Assembly: GCF_030815415.1 (NCBI RefSeq)
Contig: NZ_JAUSWW010000001.1
Location: 6,820,001-6,884,000 of the forward strand
Direction: 5' to 3'
From: Streptomyces canus
Lineage (GTDB): Bacteria; Actinomycetota; Actinomycetes; Streptomycetales; Streptomycetaceae
DNA: 64,000 nt
Position numbers and translations under genes: made by a program
The notes under the pieces: model-generated
The model's database searches: none
Seen by the model: the letters and a program-made list of their open reading frames with translations, nothing else
What the model was told of the DNA's origin: nothing
Shown here: piece after piece, positions 42,195 to 51,057 of the stretch
Position numbering within the stretch: position 1 is the first letter of the stretch
Layout: each line of letters starts with the position of its first letter

Positions 42195-42712
42195 TGACGA
42201 CGTCCGTATGGCCTCCGAGAACGCGCGACCGGTCTGCGCTGGTACACACGTACACCGATCTGCTGGGGTGGGCCCTTTTCGTAGGCCCGGACCCGGTCCA
42301 ACCGGGGGTGGTAGAGGACGCCTTCACCTCCAACCCGAACACCGTCTTGCTCGCGTCGTGCTCCTCCTTCGACGCCGTGTCGATCTCGTACAGCGCGGCC
42401 GCGGAGGTGCTCATCCGGCTCGAACGGATGGAGCTCTTGGTGCCCTGCCTGCTGAGCGGCGACACGGGCACCTTCTTGGTCAAAGCCGGCAGCGGCAAGC
42501 ACGTAGCAAGTCTCGGCGGTGTCGAAGTCGCGGCGGGGGGCGCTGCTCGGATGGTCCTGCCGCCGACAGCCGGGGCACGCTGGGATACGCCGCCATGGAG
42601 ACGTAGCGAACGAGCGCCCGTGGCGCTCCACAACGCAGACGTGGTTGGCCCCTTCCTGAGCGGTGCCCTGCGCCTCTACCCGCTCTGCTCCGGGACAGGT
42701 GAGGCCACATGA
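42194..42712 (+). CDS. Streptomyces small protein, possibly Prim-Pol-domain-like
   Basis: This 172-residue protein has GGAGG eight bases before the ATG. The opening HTYTDLLGWALFVGP and the later FDAVSISYS, FLVKAGSG and LPPTAGARW recall a small Streptomyces family with a primase/polymerase-like N-terminal domain. I hold this only as a resemblance. It is the first of at least five genes with 4-nt overlaps. Confidence 0.5.
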   Translation: MTTSVWPPRTRDRSALVHTYTDLLGWALFVGPDPVQPGVVEDAFTSNPNTVLLASCSSFDAVSISYSAAAEVLIRLERMELLVPCLLSGDTGTFLVKAGSGKHVASLGGVEVAAGGAARMVLPPTAGARWDTPPWRRSERAPVALHNADVVGPFLSGALRLYPLCSGTGEAT

Positions 42713-43104
42713 CGATGCCGCGCGCAGGCTGGGCGAACGCGACGGCGGACACCATGGTCCGCGTCGTAGCCAAGCTCCGGGACTGGGAACCGCTCGACTG
42801 GGACGTGACCTTCGACGCCTTAGCCAGCGTCCTGGACTGCCAGGCGCCTCTGGACGACGAACTGGAAGAACTCGCTCAGCGCCTGCGCGGAGCCCTCATG
42901 CAGGTCGTCACCATCGCCGTGGCCGGTTTCGCGGACGAGGATGAGGAAGCCGCCGTGCTGATCGCACGGGCCCGGACTCTGCGCTCCGAGGAACTGCCCG
43001 GCGACTACTGGAAGGCGCTCGGCCACCTCCGCCGCCTGGGGTGGGTCACCAGCGAGCTGGTGGAACTCCTCTCCAAGACCGGGCACTTCAGGGACGCCGC
43101 ATGA
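42709..43104 (+). CDS. DUF6415-like hypothetical protein
   Basis: This 131-residue helical protein (MTMPRAGWANATADTM) has acidic stretches and a C-terminal LGHLRRLGWVTSELVELL. It overlaps both neighbours by ATGA. It looks like the Streptomyces family annotated as DUF6415 near natural-product and mobile regions. The function is unknown. Confidence 0.55.
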   Translation: MTMPRAGWANATADTMVRVVAKLRDWEPLDWDVTFDALASVLDCQAPLDDELEELAQRLRGALMQVVTIAVAGFADEDEEAAVLIARARTLRSEELPGDYWKALGHLRRLGWVTSELVELLSKTGHFRDAA

Positions 43105-43559
43105 CGACCGCCACCGGAACTCCGAGCCTGCTGACCGCAACCGCCCTGCCCGCGGTGGAAGCGTACGACTACGACTACTACCGCGCCCGGCTCGCGCACC
43201 CCTGCGTGCTGGAGCAGAGCGTCGCCGTCCGCGCCCTCCGGATGCCGTTTCTGGCTGTGCCCGTCGGCGGCCCGCGCCGTGGTGGCTACTTCCCCGTACA
43301 CAACATGCTCATCGGCCTCGCAGTGTGCGACCTGCTCGAAGGCCGACCGGGCTTCATTCAGCTGCGGCTTCGTTGTTCGCCAGATCGTGACGTCAGCCTC
43401 CTGGTCGAGTGGGGCGATGCACCGCCGGCCGAGGACGACGCGGCTCGCGGTCGCTTCTACGGCTACAGCGACACCGCGATCTCAAGGTTCCTCCGCTCCA
43501 CCGCGCGCAGACCTACGACTCCCTCTTCGACGTCCACCCGTTCCCCCGCGGGGCTGTGA
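43101..43559 (+). CDS. DUF6302-like hypothetical protein
   Basis: This 152-residue protein has the core AVRALRMPFLAVPVGGPRRGGYF and EWGDAPP...GRFYGYSD, which I associate with a Streptomyces domain of unknown function (DUF6302-like). The last 25 residues turn Ser/Thr/Arg-rich and look out of frame with the family, so a frameshift near 43490-43510 is possible. Confidence 0.5.
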   Translation: MTTATGTPSLLTATALPAVEAYDYDYYRARLAHPCVLEQSVAVRALRMPFLAVPVGGPRRGGYFPVHNMLIGLAVCDLLEGRPGFIQLRLRCSPDRDVSLLVEWGDAPPAEDDAARGRFYGYSDTAISRFLRSTARRPTTPSSTSTRSPAGL

Positions 43560-43611
43560 CGTCGGAGAGGGGCCCTATCCCGTACGAGCAGATTCGAGAG
43601 GAAGAGCACCC

Positions 43612-43812
43612 ATGTGTCGGCACGATCCCCCATGTCCAGTAGCTGAGGCGTCTGACCGCGAGGCGGCCATGGCCGTCCTGCGGGACGACGTGCTGGGCTG
43701 GACTCTGCTCTGCAACGGTGTGCTGCTCTTCGCGGACACCGGCGAGTTGCTGCCGGACGGCCGGATCATCGCTCCCCACCGTCCCGCCGTGCCGACGGGA
43801 GCAGCCGCATGA
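43612..43812 (+). CDS. DUF5999-like small protein
   Basis: This 66-residue protein starts MCRHDPPCPVA, with the characteristic GWTLLCNGVLLFADTGELLPDG and ending after IAPHRP. It matches the small DUF5999-type proteins found widely in Streptomyces. N-terminal Cys/His (CRHDPPC) could bind metal. Its stop overlaps the next ATG. Confidence 0.7.
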   Translation: MCRHDPPCPVAEASDREAAMAVLRDDVLGWTLLCNGVLLFADTGELLPDGRIIAPHRPAVPTGAAA

Positions 43813-44456
43813 CCGCCACCGCCAGCCGCCTGGTCCCGTACATCACTGCGCGCGAGGGTGAGGAGGCTGATTCCTTCCTGGCGCTGCGTGCGAGTTTCGG
43901 CGCCGACGGCCGCTCCCGCCTCTCCTACTGGGACGAGTCCCGAGACGACCGGGACGTGCGCGGCACGCTGTGGGCCCGGACGTCCCAGTCGATAGGCCGG
44001 GACGGGATGCCGGTGGGATCGCCGCGGTGGCGGCTCGTGCACCCTGCGCGGCAGCGGCACACGATGATGAACCTCCTTTGCCAGGTCTGTGTCGGACCGA
44101 CCAAGACCCCCGACGGATACCTGTTCCTGGAGAGCGGCACCGTTCCCGGGCCGGGTGTCACCGTACGAACTGCACAGCCTCCGGTCTGCCTGAAGCACGC
44201 GCACGCTGCGGCCAAGTTGTGTCCCAACCTGGTCCGGCACGGACACGTTGCCCTGATGGTGCAGAGCGCCCCGCTTTATGGCGTCATCGGCACCCCGTAT
44301 CAGTGGAGCAGCGACGGTGTGCAGACCCTGGCAGGCGACGACATCCCCCTGCCGTACGGCAGCCCCAACCTGCGTTGGTTCCTGGCCTCCCAACTCGTAC
44401 GCACCCTACGGGCCTTCACGGTCATCGACCTCGACGACCTCGCGCCCGCTGCCTAG
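43809..44456 (+). CDS. Hypothetical protein with Cys/His motifs
   Basis: This 215-residue protein contains CQVCVGP near the middle and CLKHAHAAAKLC further on, consistent with a zinc site of the type seen in Streptomyces hypothetical proteins in mobile regions. It overlaps the DUF5999-like gene (ATGA). I cannot name it. Confidence 0.6.
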   Translation: MTATASRLVPYITAREGEEADSFLALRASFGADGRSRLSYWDESRDDRDVRGTLWARTSQSIGRDGMPVGSPRWRLVHPARQRHTMMNLLCQVCVGPTKTPDGYLFLESGTVPGPGVTVRTAQPPVCLKHAHAAAKLCPNLVRHGHVALMVQSAPLYGVIGTPYQWSSDGVQTLAGDDIPLPYGSPNLRWFLASQLVRTLRAFTVIDLDDLAPAA

Positions 44457-44520
44457 ACGGCCCGGCCCTGTTCGCAGGGCTGGGCATGCCAAAAAACTCC
44501 AACTCCCGTGGGAGAACCTC

Positions 44521-45450
44521 TTGATCAGGCCGCCTGAGGACGACGCGTTCCGCGTGGTCACGTGGAACGTTGAGCACAACGGCATCAGCAACAGCGGCGA
44601 CGACGCGCGATGGCATTTGGCCATGGACGTTCTTGCCACCCTCCAGCCGCACGTCCTCCTCCGCCAGGAGCTGACCCGCGCGGACATGTTCGGTGGGCGC
44701 GCGGTCTGGGCGGAGTCCGCCCGGCTCGGCGGCCACGCCGCTTTCCTTGCCAGCGCGACCCCCGAATCCGCCAACCCGACCGGCGTCTATGTGGACCGAG
44801 ACCTGTGCCAGCCGACCGAGTTCTTCGAGCACCGCACCGGAATGTGGCACCCGGCGTGTAACCCGGTGGTTCGAATCAAGGGCGCTCTGAAGAAGCTGAG
44901 TCTGGCGTCGATCCATTTGTGTTCCTTCGACCCGGCCACGCGGGCGAGCGAGGCGAAGCGAGTGGCCACGCTGGGCCGGCCGGGCATGGCGGCGATCGTC
45001 GGGGGCGACATGAACTCGTACTCGCACCGGCTGAGCAGAGGGCGTCCGCTGCCCGACTGGAGTCAGATTAAGGACCGATCTCACTTTGAGGCGCGCACGA
45101 TCGAGCGGGATGGCAAGCGGGTCTCCGACACGCTGCCGGACGAGATCCTCTCGGGCGAACACGAGGGGCGACCGCCAGTCTTCGTGGACCTGGCGTACTA
45201 CGCCGCGACCGAACTTGGTCTGGAGGAAGCCCTCGATCCGACGGCGTCGTTGTGGCGTACGGACCAGGGGGCGAGGCAGCGAATCGACCGGCTGTACGCG
45301 ACGCCGCAGGTCGCTGGCGCCCTGACGGAGCTGGAGGTCGTGGTCACCGATGAGGTGATCGAGGCGTCCGACCATGCCCCGGTGGTCGCCACCTTCAGTC
45401 TCTCGGCGCTGCGTCGTGCCCTGTCAGCCGATCCGGCACTCGCCGCCTGA
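44521..45450 (+). CDS. Endonuclease/exonuclease/phosphatase-family enzyme, copy 1
   Basis: This 309-residue EEP-fold hydrolase starts at TTG with GGGAG about six bases upstream. All catalytic signatures are present: TWNVEHNG (Asn), LRQEL (Glu), GGDMNSY (Asp/Asn) and SDHAPV (Asp/His). Members cleave phosphodiesters in DNA, RNA, lipids or nucleotides. There is no signal peptide, so it acts in the cytoplasm. A second EEP enzyme follows 47 bases later. Confidence 0.8.
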   Translation: MIRPPEDDAFRVVTWNVEHNGISNSGDDARWHLAMDVLATLQPHVLLRQELTRADMFGGRAVWAESARLGGHAAFLASATPESANPTGVYVDRDLCQPTEFFEHRTGMWHPACNPVVRIKGALKKLSLASIHLCSFDPATRASEAKRVATLGRPGMAAIVGGDMNSYSHRLSRGRPLPDWSQIKDRSHFEARTIERDGKRVSDTLPDEILSGEHEGRPPVFVDLAYYAATELGLEEALDPTASLWRTDQGARQRIDRLYATPQVAGALTELEVVVTDEVIEASDHAPVVATFSLSALRRALSADPALAA

Positions 45451-45497
45451 ACCGGGACGGACAGCAACGCCAAGAGTCGCGACGAAGCGAGGAACCC

Positions 45498-46409
45498 ATG
45501 AACGAGATCACTCTGTTGTCCTGGAACTTCGAGAACAACGGCGGAGACGACCCAGCGAAGCGCCTGAAGGCACATGAACTGTTGGTCTCGCTCAACCCAC
45601 ACGTCGTGTTCCGCCAGGAGATGTGGGGAGCGGACACCAATGGCAACACGATCCTCTACGAGCTGGAGCACGTGCTCGGCCTGCGGGGCTGGCTCGGCCC
45701 TGAGTCGTGCACCGCGGTCTTCGCCGACCCGCGCGTATTCAGGCCGGTGCGGGAGTGGGACAAGGCCGCCCCCACGTGGGTGCTGCCGCCCACAGCACTG
45801 ATCATGCGCTACCTGCCTGCCGGAACCGAGGCGATGCCGCTCGCCTTGGTCTCTTACCACCTCAACTACGCGTCCGGCACGAACCGGGTCGCCGAATCGG
45901 AATGGGTCTCGACCTGGGCCGACAAGAAGTGGACCGGGCCGCAGGGCGAGATCGTACGGATGCCGTGCCTGGCTGCTGGAGACAACAACAGCTACCCGGT
46001 GCCTGGCGTCGAGGGCGACCCGGCGCTGCCGGTGCTTGAGGAGATAGACGACAGGCCCCACAGGCTGCATCGCTCGTACGTCGGAGCGAACGGCACTCGG
46101 GTGATGGATACCCGCCCGGACGAGGCGCTCCGCACCGCTGGCTTGGAGGACCTGGCCCGCTACTGGGCGACCGCGAGACAGGGGGACCGAAGGGCGGTGT
46201 CCCGAACGGTCAACGCCTGTGCGACGCACGGTCCGGACTCCCGCGTCGACCGCGTCTACGGCACCACCGACCTGCTGACCGCGGTGACCGGTGTGGACGT
46301 GGTCGAGGTGCCCGAAGACGTGTCGGACCACCACATCGTCCGCGTCATGCTCGACGGCGACAGCATCTCGGACGTCCTCAACCAGCAAGGCGCAGACGCC
46401 GCGGCTTGA
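45498..46409 (+). CDS. Endonuclease/exonuclease/phosphatase-family enzyme, copy 2
   Basis: This 303-residue EEP protein has SWNFENNGG, FRQEM, AGDNNSY and SDHHIV, so the active site is complete. It is a divergent paralogue of the preceding gene. The substrate is unknown. The pair probably arose by tandem duplication. Confidence 0.8.
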   Translation: MNEITLLSWNFENNGGDDPAKRLKAHELLVSLNPHVVFRQEMWGADTNGNTILYELEHVLGLRGWLGPESCTAVFADPRVFRPVREWDKAAPTWVLPPTALIMRYLPAGTEAMPLALVSYHLNYASGTNRVAESEWVSTWADKKWTGPQGEIVRMPCLAAGDNNSYPVPGVEGDPALPVLEEIDDRPHRLHRSYVGANGTRVMDTRPDEALRTAGLEDLARYWATARQGDRRAVSRTVNACATHGPDSRVDRVYGTTDLLTAVTGVDVVEVPEDVSDHHIVRVMLDGDSISDVLNQQGADAAA

Positions 46410-46488
46410 TAGACGGCCGCGCTGATGAACTGGCTGATTCGAGCCGGGTTCGACACCCCGAGAGCCCCAAGAGAGAAGGAGACTCCGC

Positions 46489-47382
46489 GTGTTCATCGAC
46501 ATCCCGAGCGAACTCGAAGCCGCTCTGATCGACCGTTCTCTCCCGCCCTGGGAACTGGACGGTTCGTTCCTGGCGCAGTCCACCATGGATCGGTACCGGA
46601 TGACGGCCACCCCGCGGTTCGAGGAGACCGCCGCGGCCCTGCGCCACGCGCTGACCGGAGAGGGCGGCGGATACGTCGTGCTGCGCCTGGGGAACCTCGC
46701 CAAGGCGCTGGGGACCGACGACGACCGGTTCCTGCGGCTGGTGACGGGCTTTGCGGCCGAGGTGGCCGTCCCCTTCTCGCCCTTCCCGCGGTGGCCCCTC
46801 TGGAAGGACATCGGGGTCAAGGTCGACAAGGACCCCGGCAAGTCCAGCGGCATCGGGTACAACGCGTTCCACATGGACCTGGTGAACGGGACCCTGCCCC
46901 CGGACTACACCACGCTCCTGTGCGTTCGCCCCGACCCGCTCGGCGGCGGCCCCAGCATTCTCTCCGACGCCCACGCGGCGGTGGCGCGGCTGTCGGAGAA
47001 CAACCGCGCTCTCCTGGCAGAGTCGGCCTACCACTACGGGACCTTCTTCGACCTGCACGGCGTCGGCGAGGAGTACAAGCCGTTCCCGATCCTGGACGGC
47101 TCCGACCCGGGCGGGTTTGTCCGGTTCACCGCCAAGATGCTGAAGAGGTCCGAGCTCGGCGAGGCGCACGCCGACGCCGCCAGGGAGCTCGCCGAGGAGC
47201 TCGTCCGGGGACAGGTCTCCTTCATGCTCCAGCCCGGGGACTACCTCATCGTGAACCAGCGTCGCTTCCTGCATGGCCGGGAGGCGCTCCACAGCGGTCA
47301 GGAGACCGTCTCGGTCGCCGACCGACGGCTGCTCCTCCAGTTGTTCCTGCGCGCGAGGACCGGCGACGACTCGGCCGCGTAG
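46489..47382 (+). CDS. Fe(II)/2-oxoglutarate oxygenase (TauD/clavaminate-synthase-like)
   Basis: This 297-residue protein starts at GTG with AAGGAG six bases upstream. The iron triad is visible as His-x-Asp in FHMDLVN and the distal His in FLHGREAL, with an Arg for 2-oxoglutarate about 20 residues on (RRLLLQLFLR). It is typical of TauD-fold hydroxylases acting on amino acids or natural products. It lies convergent with a glycosyltransferase 140 bases away. The substrate is unknown. Confidence 0.8.
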   Translation: MFIDIPSELEAALIDRSLPPWELDGSFLAQSTMDRYRMTATPRFEETAAALRHALTGEGGGYVVLRLGNLAKALGTDDDRFLRLVTGFAAEVAVPFSPFPRWPLWKDIGVKVDKDPGKSSGIGYNAFHMDLVNGTLPPDYTTLLCVRPDPLGGGPSILSDAHAAVARLSENNRALLAESAYHYGTFFDLHGVGEEYKPFPILDGSDPGGFVRFTAKMLKRSELGEAHADAARELAEELVRGQVSFMLQPGDYLIVNQRRFLHGREALHSGQETVSVADRRLLLQLFLRARTGDDSAA

Positions 47383-47522
47383 CCGGCCGAAGGCACCGGT
47401 GACCTACCGAGTCCCACCCCTGGGTCCAGCCCCCGAGCACGCGGCACGGCCACGAGGCGGGGGCCCGGTCGGGCACCCCCGGAAACAGTCGCGCACCGGG
47501 CTCCCTGGGCCCGTGCACGGAC

Positions 47523-48296
47523 CTAGATGAGGGAGTTGCGCAGCGACTGCCACACAGCGCCGGCCAGCGCCCGCGTCGCCCGCGGGGCCGACAGATGCTC
47601 GTGCTCGCGGTACAGGGCCCAGTTGTATTGCACGAGCGACAGCTTGTTGGAGGACAGCGATCCCGCCTGGTGGGCCCTGTACACCGCAAGCGGCTCAGCC
47701 AGGCCCCGGGCGTCAGCGCCGTCCCGCATGATCGACAGCCAGAGGGCGTAGTCCTGGCGCTTGCGCATCTCCGGCATCAGCCTCGTGCCCAGGACATTGC
47801 GGTCGTACATGGCGGTGAGAGCACCGATGTGGTCTTGGACCAGCATCGCGCGGTAGTCCACGTGCTCCCGCGCACGGATCACCCGCCCGTTCGGGACCCA
47901 GTCGGTGCTCTCGCCGTCGTAGTCGGCGTCCATCTTGAAGTACGAGGTGAACGTCAAAGGCGCAGTGGCCTCCGCAGCGAAGGCGAGCTGCTTCTCGGTC
48001 TTCTCTGGAAGCCACATGTCGTCGCTGTCGAGAAAGGCGATGTAGTCCCCGCGGGCCCGCTCGATCGCGAGGTTGCGGGCCCGGCCCGCACCGCCCCGTT
48101 CGGGTGCCGACTCCGGCAGGACGCGCTCGTCCTGCTCGGTGAATTCGCGGAGCAGGTCCATGGAGCCATCGGAGGACTGGTCGTCGGTGACCAGCAGCTC
48201 CAGGTCGCTGTGGGTCTGTGTGAGCACTGAACGGACGGCTGCGCCGAGGGTCGCCGCCGAGTTGTACACGGGCATCACGACAGACACCAGGGGCAC
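47523..48296 (-). CDS. Family 2 glycosyltransferase
   Basis: This 257-residue GT-A glycosyltransferase starts at GTG with AGGAGAAG just upstream. SVVMPVYNSAATL opens the domain, VTDDQSSDGS follows, and the metal motif is FLDSDDMW. No membrane segments are present. It is divergent from the nucleotide-sugar dehydrogenase gene 66 bases away; together they suggest synthesis of a uronic-acid-containing glycoconjugate. Confidence 0.83.
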   Translation of the reverse strand: MPLVSVVMPVYNSAATLGAAVRSVLTQTHSDLELLVTDDQSSDGSMDLLREFTEQDERVLPESAPERGGAGRARNLAIERARGDYIAFLDSDDMWLPEKTEKQLAFAAEATAPLTFTSYFKMDADYDGESTDWVPNGRVIRAREHVDYRAMLVQDHIGALTAMYDRNVLGTRLMPEMRKRQDYALWLSIMRDGADARGLAEPLAVYRAHQAGSLSSNKLSLVQYNWALYREHEHLSAPRATRALAGAVWQSLRNSLI

Positions 48297-48362
48297 GGCT
48301 CTTCTCCTTGCCAGATCAGGAACGACGGTCCATTCAAGCACCGCAATCGAGTAGGAGCTGTC

Positions 48363-49619
48363 ATGCAGATAGTTGTCGCTGGTCAGGGCTATGTAGGGCT
48401 TCCCCTGGCCGTACGCGCCGCCGAGGTGGGTCACCATGTCGTCGGCTACGACGTGGACCCGCACCGCGTTCAACAGCTCACCGCCGGCCAGTCCTACGTG
48501 GCGGACGTGGACTCCTCGCGGCTGCGCGCAGTGCTGGACTCCGGGGTCTACTCCGCGACCGCCGACGCTGCCGCGCTGGCCGGCTTCGACATCGCGGTGA
48601 TCACCGTGCCGACCCCGCTGCGGGACGGCGTGCCCGACCTGACCTACATCGAGTCCTGCGCCCGGACGCTGGGCGAGCACCTTCGCCCCGGCGCGACGGT
48701 GGTCCTGGAGTCCACGACCTATCCCGGCACCACTGAGGAACTGCTGCTGCCGATCCTGGAGAAGACCTCGGGCCTCAAAGGCGGGGTGGACTTCCTGGCC
48801 GGATTCAGTCCCGAACGCATCGCTCCTGGGAACAAGAGGTGGTCGTTCGAGGGGACGCCGAAATTGGTGTCCGGAATCGACGCCAAATCACTCGATGCGA
48901 TCAAGGGTTTCTACGACGGCATCTTTCAGACCACGGTTCCGGTGTCCGGGACCAAGGTCGCCGAGATGGCCAAGCTGATCGAAAACGTCTTCCGGTTCGT
49001 CAACATCTCCCTGGCCAACGAGATGGCGACGCTGGCGGCTCCCCTCGGCGTGAATATCTGGGAGGCGATCGACGCCGCCTCGACCAAGCCCTTCGGATTC
49101 ACGCGGTTCACCCCGGGGCCGGGAGTCGGCGGGCACTGCCTGCCCGTCGACCCGTTGTTCCTCTCGTGGAAGGTCTGGCAGGAGCTCGGCGTCCCTTTCC
49201 GGTTCGTGGAGCTCGCCGACGACGTGAACCGCCACATGCCCGACTACGTCGTCCAGCGTCTCGTGGAAGCACTCGACAAGCGTGGCATGCCCGTCAACGG
49301 ATCTCGGATCCTGCTGCTCGGCCTGACCTACAAGTACAACGCCACCGACCTTCGCAATTCACCTTCGGCCCGTGTCGCCGAACTGCTGATCGACCTCGGC
49401 GCCGAGGTGCGCGGCGCCGACCCCAACATCCCGGAGGGTGATGACACCGAGCTGAACGTGCCCCGGGTGGATGCGAGCGCGGAGGAGGTCGCGGCGGCCG
49501 ATGCCGTGGTGCTTCTCATGGACCACACCCGATTCGACCTCGCGATGATCGAGAAGAACGCGGCCTATGTTCTCGACTGCCGAAACCGCCTTTCCGGAGT
49601 GAACGTCGAGACTCTTTAG
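48363..49619 (+). CDS. Nucleotide-sugar 6-dehydrogenase (UDP-GlcNAc/ManNAc dehydrogenase type)
   Basis: This 418-residue NAD-dependent oxidoreductase has N-terminal VVAGQGYVGLPLA, FSPERIAPG, a catalytic Cys in GGHCLPVDPLFL and the C-terminal GLTYKYNATDLRNSP. The GGHCLPVDP form fits the WecC/VipA branch that oxidises UDP-N-acetylhexosamines to uronates more than UDP-glucose dehydrogenase. It leads an operon with an unknown gene and a GT4 glycosyltransferase. Confidence 0.88.
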   Translation: MQIVVAGQGYVGLPLAVRAAEVGHHVVGYDVDPHRVQQLTAGQSYVADVDSSRLRAVLDSGVYSATADAAALAGFDIAVITVPTPLRDGVPDLTYIESCARTLGEHLRPGATVVLESTTYPGTTEELLLPILEKTSGLKGGVDFLAGFSPERIAPGNKRWSFEGTPKLVSGIDAKSLDAIKGFYDGIFQTTVPVSGTKVAEMAKLIENVFRFVNISLANEMATLAAPLGVNIWEAIDAASTKPFGFTRFTPGPGVGGHCLPVDPLFLSWKVWQELGVPFRFVELADDVNRHMPDYVVQRLVEALDKRGMPVNGSRILLLGLTYKYNATDLRNSPSARVAELLIDLGAEVRGADPNIPEGDDTELNVPRVDASAEEVAAADAVVLLMDHTRFDLAMIEKNAAYVLDCRNRLSGVNVETL

Positions 49620-49671
49620 CTTCTCGAAATCCCCCAGCCCCGCTGCCGATCTTCCATCCCCAGGAGTTCTC

Positions 49672-51057
49672 TTGCGCGACGAATGGGAACACGCCCACAC
49701 GGACTACACCATGCCCGCGCAGCGTCAAATTCCTGCCTCGCTGGCTGAAAGCGAGAGCGACTGGCGCCACCACCTGGAACGCTCAACCCCCAACGGCTGG
49801 CTGATACGACACAACGCCATGGCCGAAGCGTTCGTCAGCGGAAAGCCGATGTACTTGCTGCACACCACCAAGGACATCAACGCCATCCGCACCAGCCAGC
49901 AGTTGCACGTCTCCACCGGATGCCTGGTCGGGGCCCTGTACTGCTCGCCTCTCGCCAGTCAGCGCGAGGGACTGCGCCCACACAACCTCGGCGCCTACCT
50001 GATGCGGACGAATCCCTCCACCACGCCCATGATCTTCGAGGTCACCCCGGATGCCCCGATCCGGCCCAAGGGCGTCGACTACCTGCATCTCGGTGCCATC
50101 CACCTGCGTACCTACCTGCGTTACCAGAGCTTTCTCACCCCGGCCGAGAACGACCAGCTCGACCGCGCCGTGCTGGCCGGGCTGCGCGCCGCGGCCGTGT
50201 TCCTCGACGTCGCCCTGCGCAACGCCGCCGGCCATGCCACTTCGGTACCCGAGTTCATCGACCAGCTGTCGGCCGCCGTGGCCCATGTGCCGTTCCTCGG
50301 CTACCTGTACTTCGAGGTTCTGTCCGAATACCTGATGCTCCACTCCGCTACTCCGGAGACCAAGACCTACGCCCAGGCGGGAGAGCTGAACAACTGGCTC
50401 TACAAACGACTCGCCTTCGCCGCCGTGGATGGCATGGACCAGTTGTTCGACCTGGCCCGCTTCAATCCGCGCCATCACCGGCTCGTCCAGCTCATCGAAG
50501 GCATAGAACCGGCTCTCGGTCCGGGAGTCGCCGAGTATGTCCGGCGACGACTGTCCCACCTGTTCGCCCGGACCGCGCTGCACCCGTCCCAGGACGCGGC
50601 ATCGGTCACCTTCCAGGGCGTCGATCTCAGCACGCTCCGGAAAGCAGCGCCCGGACTGATCGGCCAGATGATCTTCCGCGAGATCCGGTACATGGCCCGC
50701 TATCGGCAGTTGTACCACTGCTTCGAGAAAGCCAAGGCGCTGGAGGCCTGGGACTACTGGAACAACGAGGGAATACCCACCCCCTTCAACGGAGTCCTCC
50801 CCAAGGGAGAGATAGGGATAAATCCCGTCTACCCCCGATCGGCAGTCAGAGTATGGACGGCAGAACTGGACGGTAAGGGCTATTTACATCCGGCCGATGA
50901 GGTCACGGCCGTCTTCACGCCGCACCTGGCGTCGTGGTGGGCGCCACCCCGTCAGTGCGAGATGCGGAACGCCACCGATGATTCACGATTCGAGGCCCTG
51001 GGAGCCCGATCTCCGGTTCCACCCCAACGGTCATCCATGAATGGAGTTTCCGCATGA
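49672..51057 (+). CDS. Unrecognised 461-residue protein; N-terminus may be ADP-ribosyltransferase-like
   Basis: It starts at TTG with AGGAG six bases upstream. The N-terminal segment reads MYLLHTTKDINAIRTS, then GCLVGALYCSPL, then HNLGAYLM, which recalls the His-Thr and small-loop pattern of ART/DarT/KptA folds, but I cannot place a catalytic Glu. The middle and C-terminus (about 160-400) are helical with many aromatics. It sits between a nucleotide-sugar dehydrogenase and a GT4 enzyme, overlapping the latter (ATGA), so it likely works with them. Confidence 0.6.
   Translation: MRDEWEHAHTDYTMPAQRQIPASLAESESDWRHHLERSTPNGWLIRHNAMAEAFVSGKPMYLLHTTKDINAIRTSQQLHVSTGCLVGALYCSPLASQREGLRPHNLGAYLMRTNPSTTPMIFEVTPDAPIRPKGVDYLHLGAIHLRTYLRYQSFLTPAENDQLDRAVLAGLRAAAVFLDVALRNAAGHATSVPEFIDQLSAAVAHVPFLGYLYFEVLSEYLMLHSATPETKTYAQAGELNNWLYKRLAFAAVDGMDQLFDLARFNPRHHRLVQLIEGIEPALGPGVAEYVRRRLSHLFARTALHPSQDAASVTFQGVDLSTLRKAAPGLIGQMIFREIRYMARYRQLYHCFEKAKALEAWDYWNNEGIPTPFNGVLPKGEIGINPVYPRSAVRVWTAELDGKGYLHPADEVTAVFTPHLASWWAPPRQCEMRNATDDSRFEALGARSPVPPQRSSMNGVSA

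Noticed and set aside
46425..46475. tRNA-like stretch with GGTTCGACACC
   Set aside because: The T-stem does not pair over five bases and no acceptor or anticodon arm can be drawn.
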